From Echinometra lucunter (taxonomy: Eukaryota > Echinodermata > Echinoidea > Camarodonta > Echinometridae): a stretch of DNA of 64,000 nucleotides. The stretch lies in contig CM057158.1 in assembly GCA_029962745.1 (NCBI GenBank), positions 2,019,558 through 2,083,557 of the forward strand, read 5' to 3'. The notes below the pieces were generated by a model that saw nothing but the letters and a program-made list of their open reading frames with translations, was not told where the DNA came from and did not search any database. Position numbers and translations under genes: made by a program. Below are positions 10,502-23,000 of this stretch, one piece after another (positions within the stretch are counted from its first letter, which is position 1; every line of letters begins with the position of its first letter).

Positions 10502-13500
10502 GTAAGTTCAAAATCAAATTTTAATGGGTGCGATTTTTCCGCCGTGAAAAATCATCAACTTTGAGTGAGAATATGCATGTACCCCTTTTTATTAAAATGA
10601 ATCTCATTTTGTGTTTCTTATGATAACACTGATAACACATTTTATTATTTAACTTGTCTTTTTTCTCCGTAGAACAGATATAGGCATATGCTTACTTCTA
10701 TCATTATGAAAAGTGTTGGTTGATGTTGTTTGCGATTACACATATGACCATTTGAGCTGATTTCAGTTGCATATGATAAATTATGTGCAGTCAAGGTTCC
10801 TAAAGAAGAAATGGCTCTATAGAGAATAAAAGTGAATAAAAAACTGTTTAAGTTTTGATATTTTAATTGGGGATATACATCATAATGACTTTCTTACAAA
10901 ATTTGCTTGTTCAGAGATAGATCCTAGTCCTGATCTTTTATTATAATGCTAGCTATCAATTTAAATGATATATAGGCAATACAAATATTATGGAGACATA
11001 TATTTGTCTCGATTGACGCATCGGACAGTCGTATATATGACCTTACAAAGCCACTGTGAATAGAATTATATCATTGATGTGAACTGACCTCCACAGTCAT
11101 TTATTGGTGAGCGATCTAAGGTAATTTCTTATGTTTGATTCAGGACGATCTCCCTCTCACTGGAGGATTACCACTCATTAAAGCACGGCTACCTCGTATA
11201 AATAACAAAAGAAACTAACTCCTCGTGCTTTTCCAGCTCAATTAAAAATAAAATGAAGATATCTTTTGTTCATTAAGTGTCTGCGAATGCAGACGTGTTT
11301 TCAGAAACTTAAGTTAACGCTAAGTTTTAAACCACAGCCTGTTTTGTTAACACTAGGGCTAGGGACAATCAAAATGGTTAAAAGCATATAAATATGCATA
11401 CAATATGGGGCGCAGGAAGGGAAATCATATTACCCTGCCCTCTCAATTTAAAGTCCACAAAATTCTCGAATTTAAAATTCCTAATCTGGCACCATGGATG
11501 ATACAAATCGCGACATGAAAGAATGGATTTACTTTCATTGCGGGAACCAAAGAGAATTGCGCTTTGAAACTGGTAGAGCATATCGTATTACGGCAGCATT
11601 AATTTGAATAAAAATTCAAAGAAAGAGTTCAACAGTTCAATGCCTCCAATCAAGGAGTTTTAAGAGCTGGAGTCCTAACTGGCAACAAATTATTTCAAGC
11701 AGCTGTCCCTTACTCCCTTTCTAAGGTTGCGCAATAGAATCTACAGGTTTGCTGTTGCCTTTGATGTCTAGGTTCGATGCCGCTAACATCATGGGAAAGC
11801 TTGAGTAATGGTTTTTGTCACAAATAAAATATCGTTGATATTTCACTTTTTATTTGAATTAACAGAGAGAAAATTGAACAGATGATAAAATATGAATACA
11901 AAAGCCTATCTGTGTCCAGAAATTTGCGTATGTCGCATGATAGCAGTATTAATCTCTGAAAAAGAGTCAAATTTTACAATCCGAAAACCCGCAATTTGAC
12001 ACTTTTCCGTTTACTTCCTACAAACAAAAATAAAAAGTGAATTTGTTGAAGTGCAGTTATTCATGATGTTATATGTCAGATTAGCGCCCACACATGCCCA
12101 GTCCAGTCATTTTGATTCATATTTCAGGAAATTTTGCATCATTTTCTTTCGCTTGCCTCTTGTAAACGTAAGCACTGTGTACTGCTCATATTATCAGACG
12201 AGTGGTAGCAAAAGTAATTATCATTACAAAAGCATATTTCCCTTTGAAAATGGCCCATAAGTTTGCAGCTAGGCAGAAAAGTTTTGTCTACGTATCTGCA
12301 AGGATGATCGAGTTAAGCACATGCCTGCCATATTTTTTTACTGGCGGCATCGAACGTCACTTCAAAGGGAATGAGTCAGATGTGACTCCAGCTCTTGAAA
12401 CTCCTTGCTCCAATCTTCAATTTGGAAGGTTGTAACATGTTAAGAAGGATGCAATCCAACCATTCGCGTAGTATTTTGAAATGAAAATAATCTTGTACAG
12501 TGATAAAGAACACTCAAAATAGCTGCCATAAGGCTAAAGCAAACTGAATTTGCAAAACAGTACAATTCAGTAATATTCAGGACCGAAAACGATGAAATAA
12601 AGAGGAAGATATAAAGGACATACTGTAGAGAGATATAATGTGAAAGACTTCAAGGAAGAAGAGCTGTAGGTGGAGATACTGAAATACATTCACACAGGAC
12701 ACTATAGACAAACAATCAGATCTGATATTAAAAGATCAATTCACTGCATAATATATTTACAATCATAAGTTATCGGGGTATAAGTTCAGGCATAATTGGA
12801 AATTAATACTTTTATATGTTAAAATCTTAGATGTTGTCAGTAGCGTAGGGACAAAATAGCTTGGACTTGTGTGAGCAAAGAATTTTCTATTACATGTATT
12901 TTCATTTTTTTAATATCTGAAATGAATACAGCGCACAATAATGCTTGACCAATGTAATGGCAGCTTGGCTATAAGGCCGGGGTAAAGCATATCGTTTCAG
13001 GGTAGAATTAATTTGAATAACCATTCAAAGAAAAAGTTCAAAAGTTCAATGCCTCGATCTATATAGTCTTCAATTTTGATGGGTGTAACTTGTTAAGAAA
13101 GGATGTAATCAACCATTCGCGTGTATTATGAACTGAATTAAATAATCTTGTGCAGTGATAAAGAAACACTCAAAATAGCTGCCATAAGGCTAAAGCAAAT
13201 TAAATTTGCAAAAAAGTACACTATTTCATTAAAACTGACTCATATAAAGGAAAGAAAACAATGAAATAAAGGGCAAAATGTAAAGGACCTGCTATAGATA
13301 GGAGAAGAGCTGTAGGTGGAAATATTGAAATACCTTCACACATAATACTATAGACAAAAAAATCAAAATTGATATGAAACGACTGATTCATTCATAACTG
13401 TGTAATATCGAGGTAAGGATCGGGTTATAATATTGGAAATTGATACTTTATAATCAGATATGCTAAAATCGTAGATATGATCAGGAGCGTTATGGGACAA

Positions 13501-13734
13501 AATAGCTTCGAGTTGTGCAAGTAAATAGTCTTCAATGAATTGTTAAAAACATGTGAAATGAATTCAGCACACAATCATGCTTGACCGTTGTAATGACAGC
13601 TTGGCTATAAAGCCGAGGTAATAATGAATGGAGTGTCAGGAATGTGTCAGACATGCATACATGCATACAGACATACATACATACATGCAAACATTATATA
13701 AACAGGCTAGAATCTCCTAGTAGTAGTAAATATC

Positions 13735-13790
<56 letters not shown>

Positions 13791-14049
13791 CAGCAGTAGT
13801 AGTAGTAGTAGTAGTAGTACTAGTAGTAGCAGCAGCAGCAGTAGTAGTAGTAGTAGTAGCAGTAGTAGCAGTAGTAGCAGTAGTAGCAGTAGTAGCAGTA
13901 GTAGCAGCAGTAGTAGTAGCAGTAGTAGTAGCAGTAGCAGCAGTAGTAGCAGTAGTAGCAGTAGCAGCAGTAGTAGTAGTAGTAGTAGTAGCAGTAGTAG
14001 TAGCAGCAGCAGTAGCAGTAGTAGTAGTAGTAGTAGTAGTAGCAGCAGC

Positions 14050-14081
<32 letters not shown>

Positions 14082-17000
14082 CAGCAGCAGTAGTAGTAGT
14101 AGTACTATTATCTTAAACTATTATCACTATCATCATTATTTTTACTATTATTATCAGCACAATCATTATCGTAATCATCATCATCGTCGTCATCACAGAA
14201 ACTCATACATGCATCTATAATTAAATGAACGACCTATGTTTATTTTCAGGCCTCCACTATCTCCACAATACCTTTCAAAGTAGGTATAGTTTGTTTGATT
14301 TTTTTCTTTTTGAAAGGTCTTTATTGATATCCGACTAGCAACCAACGGTCGAATTGCAAAGATTTACATTCAAATTCAAATACATTCCAAAGTTTTTAAA
14401 ATATACATGTAAATGAACATAGGAAATGAGAAAAATAAAATTCGTTTGCAAAATGTAAGAGTGCAATTTAAAATATATATATATTTACAAAAATTTAAAT
14501 CATCCCACATCCAAAACCAAACCAGTGATGCGTGAATAACCGTCCAGGGAATGAAATCTAAGCAACATGCACACAATAAAATCAGATCATGATGGTTGCC
14601 TGATGACCTGGAACATGTATACTGACTAATAAGCACAATGGATCAGTAGACCAAATCAGACTGAAAAAAAAGTTCCGCCGTCAACAAAATATGGTGCTGC
14701 AAGCACGGTATTAAAAGCCTAGGAAAATATTGATGAAAATCATTCATTATGCTGATAAACTTAATGGAGAATTGCACTTTTTTTAACCCGTCGGTTTTAC
14801 ACAATAATCGAGAGTATATTTTGACATGTCTTAGGTTCAAATTAACGTTCCTTGCAATGGGATAGGCAACCATGATGAGTACATAGGGTGCTTCTCTAAA
14901 TTCAAAGCAAAGCTCCTAGGAACAGGAAATCATGATGAGTACATAGGGTGCTTCTCTAAATTCAAAGCAAAGCTCCTAGGAACAGGCAACCATGATGAGT
15001 ACATAGGGTGCTTCTCTAAATTCAAAGCAAAGCTCCTAGGAACAGGCAACCATGATGAGTACATAGGGTGCTTCTCTAAATTCAAAGCAAAGCTCCTAGG
15101 AACAGGCAACCATGATGAGTACATAGGGTACTTCTCTAAATTCAAAGCAAAGCTCCTAGGAACAGGCAACCATGATGAGTACATAGGGTGCTTCTCTAAA
15201 TTCAAAGCAAAATCTACACATAACTGTATCCTTCTTTCCTCCAAAGTTAACACAATGCACACTTTTAAAAACAAGGCAAACGCCAAGCGTTGTCTCGCCT
15301 GCATATTGCAGTCATGAAGAGACTGCATGTCAAAACTATGCTATATGACTTCTGAGGCTGTCAGCAGTTTAGGGGGTGAATTGTGGTTCTGACAGTTTAC
15401 ATATGCAATAATGGTATAGGCCTACTTTATCCCTAGGAAATCAGATAACACTAAGAATGCTGTTAATACTATGAAGCTATAATTATTTCCATGCAAGTAA
15501 GGAAATGAATGTTAGTGAAAAAGAATGTAACTGATAATAATGTGAGTAAAATTGTAAAATTAAATTAATTATTAAGGTGTTATGGCAAACTTATTGTTTG
15601 AAAAATGGTATGAATTTGGTGATTCCACGTCAAAGCTATAGAAAGTTATTAGGTGTACAACATAGCACAGTGCCAGTTATGAAAAGTTCATTTACCTTTG
15701 ACCTTTGACCTTAATCAAATTCAACTCACATTCGAACTTGACCTGCACCTTCAAGAGATGGACCTCTCATATGAATTTGGCAATCCTACCTCGAAGGTAT
15801 AGAAAGTTATTGTGTGTACAACATAGCACAGTGCCAGTCATGGAAAGTTCATTGACTTTTGACCTCTGACCTTATTCAAATTCAACTCATACTCAAACTT
15901 GACCTGTGCCTTCAAGAGATGTACCTCTGGTATAAATTTGGTGATCCCACCTCGAAGCTATAGAAAGTTATTGTGTGTACAACACAGCACAGTGCCAGTC
16001 ATGGAAAGTTCATTGACCTTTGACCTTTGACCTTAATCAAATTCAACTCACATTCGAACTTGACCTGCACCTTCAAGAGATGGACCTCTTGTATGAATTT
16101 GGCAATCCTACCTCGAAGGTATAAAAAGTTATTGTGTGTACAATATAGCACAGTGCCAGTCATGGAAAGTTCATTGACCTTTGACCTTATTCAAATTCGA
16201 CTCATATTCGAACTTGACCTGCGCCTTCAAGAGATGGACCTCTGGTATGAATTTGGTGATTCCACGTCAAAGCTATAGAAAGTTATTAGGTGTACAACAT
16301 AGCACAGTGCCAGTTATGAAAAGTTCATTGACCTTTGACCTTTGACCTTAATCAAATTCAACTCACATTCGAACTTGACCTGCACCTTCAAGAGATGGAC
16401 CTCTCATATGAATTTGGCAATCCTACCTCGAAGGTATAGAAAGTTATTGTGTGTACAACATAGCACAGTGCCAGTCATGGAAAGTTCATTGACCTTTGAC
16501 CTTTGACCTTATTCAAATTCGACTCATATTCGAACTTGACCTGCGCCTTCAAGAGATGGACCTCTGGTATGAATTTGGTGATCCCACCTTAAAGCTATAG
16601 AAAGTTATTGGGTGTACAACACAATTGTTGACGACGCCGACGACGCCGACGACGACGACGCCGACACCGGAAATAGTGATACCTATGTCTCGCTCCGCTA
16701 CGCAGGCGAGACAAAAATAGTGGGGCGTTCAGGAGGGCCCTCCAAACAGGGCCAAGCATGATATGGCTTCTCATACTCTCAGCTTTAGTTTACAAGTGCA
16801 TGACTGTTCTTGCTTTGAAAACGAACTGATCTGATGGAATGACAAGCTCTTAAACATGTTAAACGTGGATTTATATCGCTGCCCTCAAGACTAATTACGG
16901 TTGCTAAAGCGAACAGGGTGAATAATATAACGGCTTGTCGCACCATCGGCTTTGTCTTCTTTTTCATAGCAAGGACAGCACTTTTTGAACGGCCTTNNNN

Positions 17001-20000
17001 NNNNNNNNNNNNNNNNNNNNNNNNNNNNNNNNNNNNNNNNNNNNNNNNNNNNNNNNNNNNNNNNNNNNNNNNNNNNNNNNNNNNNNNNNNNNNNNNNNNN
17101 NNNNNNNNNNNNNNNNNNNNNNNNNNNNNNNNNNNNNNNNNNNNNNNNNNNNNNNNNNNNNNNNNNNNNNNNNNNNNNNNNNNNNNNNNNNNNNNNNNNN
17201 NNNNNNNNNNNNNNNNNNNNNNNNNNNNNNNNNNNNNNNNNNNNNNNNNNNNNNNNNNNNNNNNNNNNNNNNNNNNNNNNNNNNNNNNNNNNNNNNNNNN
17301 NNNNNNNNNNNNNNNNNNNNNNNNNNNNNNNNNNNNNNNNNNNNNNNNNNNNNNNNNNNNNNNNNNNNNNNNNNNNNNNNNNNNNNNNNNNNNNNNNNNN
17401 NNNNNNNNNNNNNNNNNNNNNNNNNNNNNNNNNNNNNNNNNNNNNNNNNNNNNNNNNNNNNNNNNNNNNNNNNNNNNNNNNNNNNNNNNNNNNNNNAAAA
17501 ATAGTGGGGCGTTCAGGAGGGCCCTCCAAACAGGGCCAAGCATGATATGGCTTCTCATACTCTCAGCTTTAGTTTACAAGTGCATGACTGTTCTTGCTTT
17601 GAAAACGAACTGATCTGATGGAATGACAAGCTCTTAAACATGTTAAACGTGGATTTATATCGCTGCCCTCAAGACTAATTACGGTTGCTAAAGCGAACAG
17701 GGTGAATAATATAACGGCTTGTCGCACCATCGGCTTTGTCTTCTTTTTTCATAGCAAGGACAGCACTTTTTGAACGGCCTTCCTGGCCGCCGCCACCACT
17801 TTGTGCACTGCAGACAATTTTTTCCTAGCATAGTTTTGTCCATAGGTCATTGATTATGTACAAGAAAAAAAGTTGCTTTTTTCGCTAGGTTGACCCCTTC
17901 TGGCTCCCGGTCTATATGGAATGAAATTTGTTTTGTCATGGAGGCATTAGCCTCTTAGCAACATTTTGAAATTTCAAAGTTTGACTTAGACTTAGACGCC
18001 TGTGAGTGTCGAGTCCTTGATCGGGTTTTGAATTGGCAATTATCAAAATTCATATTAATTTGATTGAACACTATCTATCAAGGTTGGGCAAAAAAGAACC
18101 CCGGCCCTTTTTATTCATTTTCCAGGTATCCGTTGAGTGAAGATGGCACCCCACACAAGTTTGGCTCCTCGCAAAACCATCGGCAGACAAGGGGGAGTCA
18201 GGCAATCATTAATGACAATGTGACTCACGACACGCAGAAAGCTCACAACTGGCACCTGAAGGGAAAAATCCCCTATCCTATAACTGATCTAAAGCGCACT
18301 TACGACGAATTCCCATTTGGACATCGAGCCTCGGGAAACATAGTATGGGTAAACAGTCCTGCAAGGACGGTTTCAGTCCTAGAACCCTTTGATGCAGGGG
18401 GTTGCGGGTACCGTCATCGGGCCACTGTGGATGTTTCCGCTAAGCAAGAGGACTGCTTAGTGGCAATCAATGCTGGATTTTTCAACCCAATCACCGGGGA
18501 TTGCTATGGAAACATTGTGAGCAACAACAGATTTGTCCAAACAAGTGGAGGTTTACAGAATGCCCACTTTGGAATCAGAGCTGATGGAACACTCGTGTTT
18601 GGGTGAGATTATAGGCACAATACTTGGAGCCACTTGAATTATTTCGTGTTTGGTCAATTGCAGGAAAATCTGGAAAAAAAAAAGAATATGTTAAGAGTGA
18701 ATATGGTATGGAGCAATGAGCTTAAACCTCTAAAAAGACTATGCAAGACCAAAAACTGCTATCAAGAAATTATTTTACAAAATCAAATCCCAAAAGAGAT
18801 CTTGAAAACAACACATAGGACATCCGACATTATGATAACAATGAAGGACTTTTGTCATTGGTCACGTTGGTTTCAATTCTGATTTTAAAGCTATATAATG
18901 AGATTTCAAATAAATTAGCAAATTTTGAGATATAACACAAACTTTATCGAAATTATCCCCTGCATTTGACCAAATCTTAATTCAACGATTATTTTGAAAT
19001 TTTGCTTTATTGCAACCAGCCTTGTGTTACAGGACCCAGGAGCGTACGATATACATGACACTTCAAGAATAAACTTGGAATCTGCGCATGAGCTAAATTA
19101 GGTTAAGCTTTCGCCGATTGGTTTTGTTTTGTCAATTAGTTTTGATTTGTTTTGCCTGCTTTTGTGTCAGTGTTAACTTTGTGGGGCGCTCTTTCTTTAT
19201 AAAAAAAAATAAACTTTTTCAACAGATAGATATAGAGCAATAATCTCCTGAATTTCTGAATAAACGTTTTTGTGTTCGTTTCTGTTCTCCTTTCCTTTTC
19301 CTGTCTACAGATATTTATCAGAAGAGGAAGTATTACAAAAAGAGAATCCATTCATCCAGCTTGTGGGAGGAGTTGTTTGGTTGATAAGAGACGGGAAAAT
19401 ATACGCAGAAGAGAGTAGGAAAGCAGAAAGCGAAGGTGTAGAGGACACGGGTAGGTCACACAGGCGTTACAGATTGCAAGACACATGCTCTGGCGTGCAA
19501 AAATTGCTCCAAGTTTTGTTTGTTTCGTTTTGTTTGTTTGTGTGTTTGTTTGTTTGTTTACACTACAGTGCCTATCAAAAATTGTACCCAACTTAAGCTT
19601 CTAATTGAAAATTCAGTATAAAATCATATAGAACAAACATAAAAATAAATAAATTTGTAATCAGATCAAAATTTAGATGCATTATTAAACTGACTCTGTC
19701 CTTCCTAGGTCCTGGGTTTAAAATTGTAGAATTTTATACCAGGAACCAAAAACTTCACCTTATACCCTAGCCCTACCCTTATAATCTTTGAGTAAATCCA
19801 GAAGTAATTAATGTTGTAGGAGCATACATCGGGGAACATGGTCACAACACTGTAAATACGGAGAGGGGGCGGGGGATAATTATCCATAGGCCCTTCAGGA
19901 CATGTCTGGAATTTGCAAAAATGTACTTCTTAAGAATGGAAGTACATTTATTTCATCATTTTTCCAGAGGTTCGCAATTTCTTACATGAAACAAGTCTCG

Positions 20001-23000
20001 TTACTCCAGAGGTTCATTATTCCACATCCGTACCTTCCAATCCTTTTTTTTTTTCAATTTTCAACATTCAGAATATTGATATATATTTCTTTTCTGAATC
20101 TCAATAACGCCTCTGTAGAAATGCCCCCCCCCCCCTAAGAAAGAGAATAAACAACAGGTATTTGCTTTTTCTAGGTAGTTTGGATACTTTCCTCCACATG
20201 CTGTCAGGTCGAGCAGCGGTGGGCAGTGATGATCAGGGACGAGTAGTTATTGCAGCTGTAGATGGGAGAAGCAGAGTTAGAGGGTAAGTTCTGGAAATCA
20301 TTTCCTAAAACATACAGCTTTCCTCCGTTTAATGTTGATCTCAACGATAAAGGCGCGAGATGGATCGGTGATAAAGCTATAGTCTCGTAACCGAAAGGTC
20401 GCGGATTCGAAACCATAGCGATGCACTAGTGCTCTGTGGTTAAGGAAATAATTCTCATTACCAAGTTTAATGGATTGAATTTATAGTCTTAGATACTCTG
20501 GTTGCTTACTTCAGCTCATGATTTTACAAGCTTTCTTAGCAGTCTGCTATTATAACAATCAGACTGACTATCAAAATCATCATGTACCGATCATAGCTGC
20601 TAGCTTTACAAATTCATTAACCATGATGAATATGGAAATGTTAGTGGGTAACTTGCTGCCTTCACCTCCGATATCTTATTCTGCCGGAACCCAGTTCGAA
20701 ACTATCTCACGCCTGTCACTTAGTGAGGTTTAAATTCAGTAACAAATGTAAATAACTTATCTGGGTGATAAGACGTTTTAAAAATCTAAATACAAGCACG
20801 CACAAACTTACACACACTCACAAGCGCGCACACCCACAGACACCCGCTTTGTCTTTTCAGTAATTTCTATTAATTTTGATATTTCAATTTATTCTTCAGG
20901 CCTTCGCTGGCTTCCTTTGCATCTTGGCTTCTTTCTCATGGAGTTAAAAATGCAATCAATCTTGACGGAGGGGGATCCGTCACCTTCGTGGTCAACGGAT
21001 CAATTGTCAATAGTCCGTCAGATTACTGGTGAGCGGAAGAGTGCTTTCTTTCAAACTCCCATTTATTCCTCGAAATTAAAACTATGAATGATGATGAATA
21101 TCGAAGGATTATGTAAGGTGAAAAAATAATACGCTGCAGCCCTCCTACATGACTGTTATGCACATTCTTATGCATTAAGACAGTGTGAAGTTTCTCTTAT
21201 TGTATTTGAATTGAAAATGTATATCAAATGGAATGAATCGAATGTAAAACATCGCATGGATGCAACTGATATGAACACGTATATGTTTCACAATGTCGAT
21301 ATGGAAATTATTAAATCAATCAATATCCGAGATGTAGGCATGGCCCATGTTGTTCTAGAGAAGATGTTTAAGATGATTGCCTTTTCAGCCAGAAGTCAAT
21401 TGAGTTCATGAAGAAGATTGGCTGTGCCATATTGAGTCTTGTGATTGTCCAGCCTGTTTGGCCGTTTTGCCGATTGGAAGGTTTACTCTGTATTTCATTG
21501 GTCTGTATCACACTGCTCTTATCATTCGTCAGAACCTTCATTATGATGATAGTTTCGGGTTTTTTAGATTCAGATAGTGTTTGTTCCAACTCCGATTTCT
21601 ACAAAATAATAAATTCTGAATAAGATTACAGTAAAGGTAATTTTAAAAAAATACTACCAGTAAGTGTACATAATTATGTCTCATATACAGCCGAAACCAG
21701 GCCTATCGATGCCCCAGGCAGGTTTCTACCATCATCTGTGTCCGTGAGCCAAGATGCGATCCCAGAGACTGTAGTAACCATGGTGACTGCATCCAGGGAG
21801 AATGCCAATGCCATGACAACTGGCATGGGGCTTCATGTGACCAGCTTCAGTGTGGAGAACACAACTGCAGTGGGACCGGCATTTGCCATGGAGGTAAAGC
21901 GTACTATGATCAACATACACCACGTGAGATATGTAATGTACCAATAATAGCTGTCATAAATCTTAAGCAGAAGTAAACTTCATTTGTTTACATTCTTATT
22001 CATCAGAACTTCGAAACGCTTTGCAATAAAAAGTTCAGTATAACAATGTTCACTGTTAGATGAACATTGAGACAATGTGAAGTTAAGATGGTGACATTTC
22101 GTTTGAAGGTCAAGCATGTCAAGTGAGCACTACTCTATCAACCCACTTAACATTGAGATTTCTTTCACATCATAGATGGATGCCACTGTGATGTGGGCTA
22201 CTTACCCCCAGATTGTTCAAGGACTTGCCCGAGTGGCTGGTATGGGCAAGACTGCAACCATCATTGTGACTGTGTGCATGACGTGTCATGTGACCCGATC
22301 AGCGGAGAATGTACTTGTCTTCCAGGCTACACTGGGAAACATTGCCAGGATAGTAAGTTTCGTCATCCATTCGCAGTGTCAAATGAATGTTTTCTACATT
22401 GTTTCATAAGCTGGAAAGAACCCGTCCCTTAACCTAAAATACAATATGGGGATAACAAGAAATGAAATGATAACTGAACGTTCATTTTCAAGTTCAGAAA
22501 CAGAGCGTACCGTCAAGTTAATCGAGGAAAAGATAAACACATAGTACGTATGAAAACGTATTTGAAATAAAAGTCTCCATCTTGGTACTGAAAATTGTTG
22601 ACATTGCCTGTGTCATATTACTCTATAACTCGTGAAAAACAGAAGCATCAATTAACCCCTTGTAAACGTTTGCCAACTATAGGTGACACAGTGAATGATA
22701 GAACCTGTTTGTCTCTTCATTACCAGTCTGTCCTATTGGATACTATGGACTTGGTTGTCGTGAGGAATGTCAATGCACCAATGGCTTCTGTCCTTGTCAT
22801 CACATCACAGGCTCTTGCTTACTCTCACACAATGACTCATACTATGGAAGCATTCTTAGAGGTAAGTGACTCTGTACCTCCATTCTTTACGTCCCCAGAT
22901 CTCGGCAGGGCCACGTCTAAAGACCTTGGCCTGAGGGTCTGCTGAGATCTGAGATTAATATTACCTTTTTACTTCGGAACGGGAACTGGCTATTTCGAGA

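Noticed and set aside
14930..15328. Gene for a 20-residue repeat protein
   Set aside because: The repeat lies inside a LINE reverse-transcriptase remnant and the 60-bp units are nearly identical at DNA level.
16687..16712. Helitron 3' hairpin
   Set aside because: A GTCTCGC/GCGAGAC stem is present, but no CTRR end follows at the expected distance and no matching 5' TC end was found.
16785..17613. Open frames spanning the first N gap
   Set aside because: Most of each frame is N; the flanks are the same duplicated sequence and have no coding character.
22595..22945. Alternative-frame open reading frames over gene A exon 8
   Set aside because: They are out of frame with the cysteine-rich NAGPA reading, which is supported by splice sites and by gene B.
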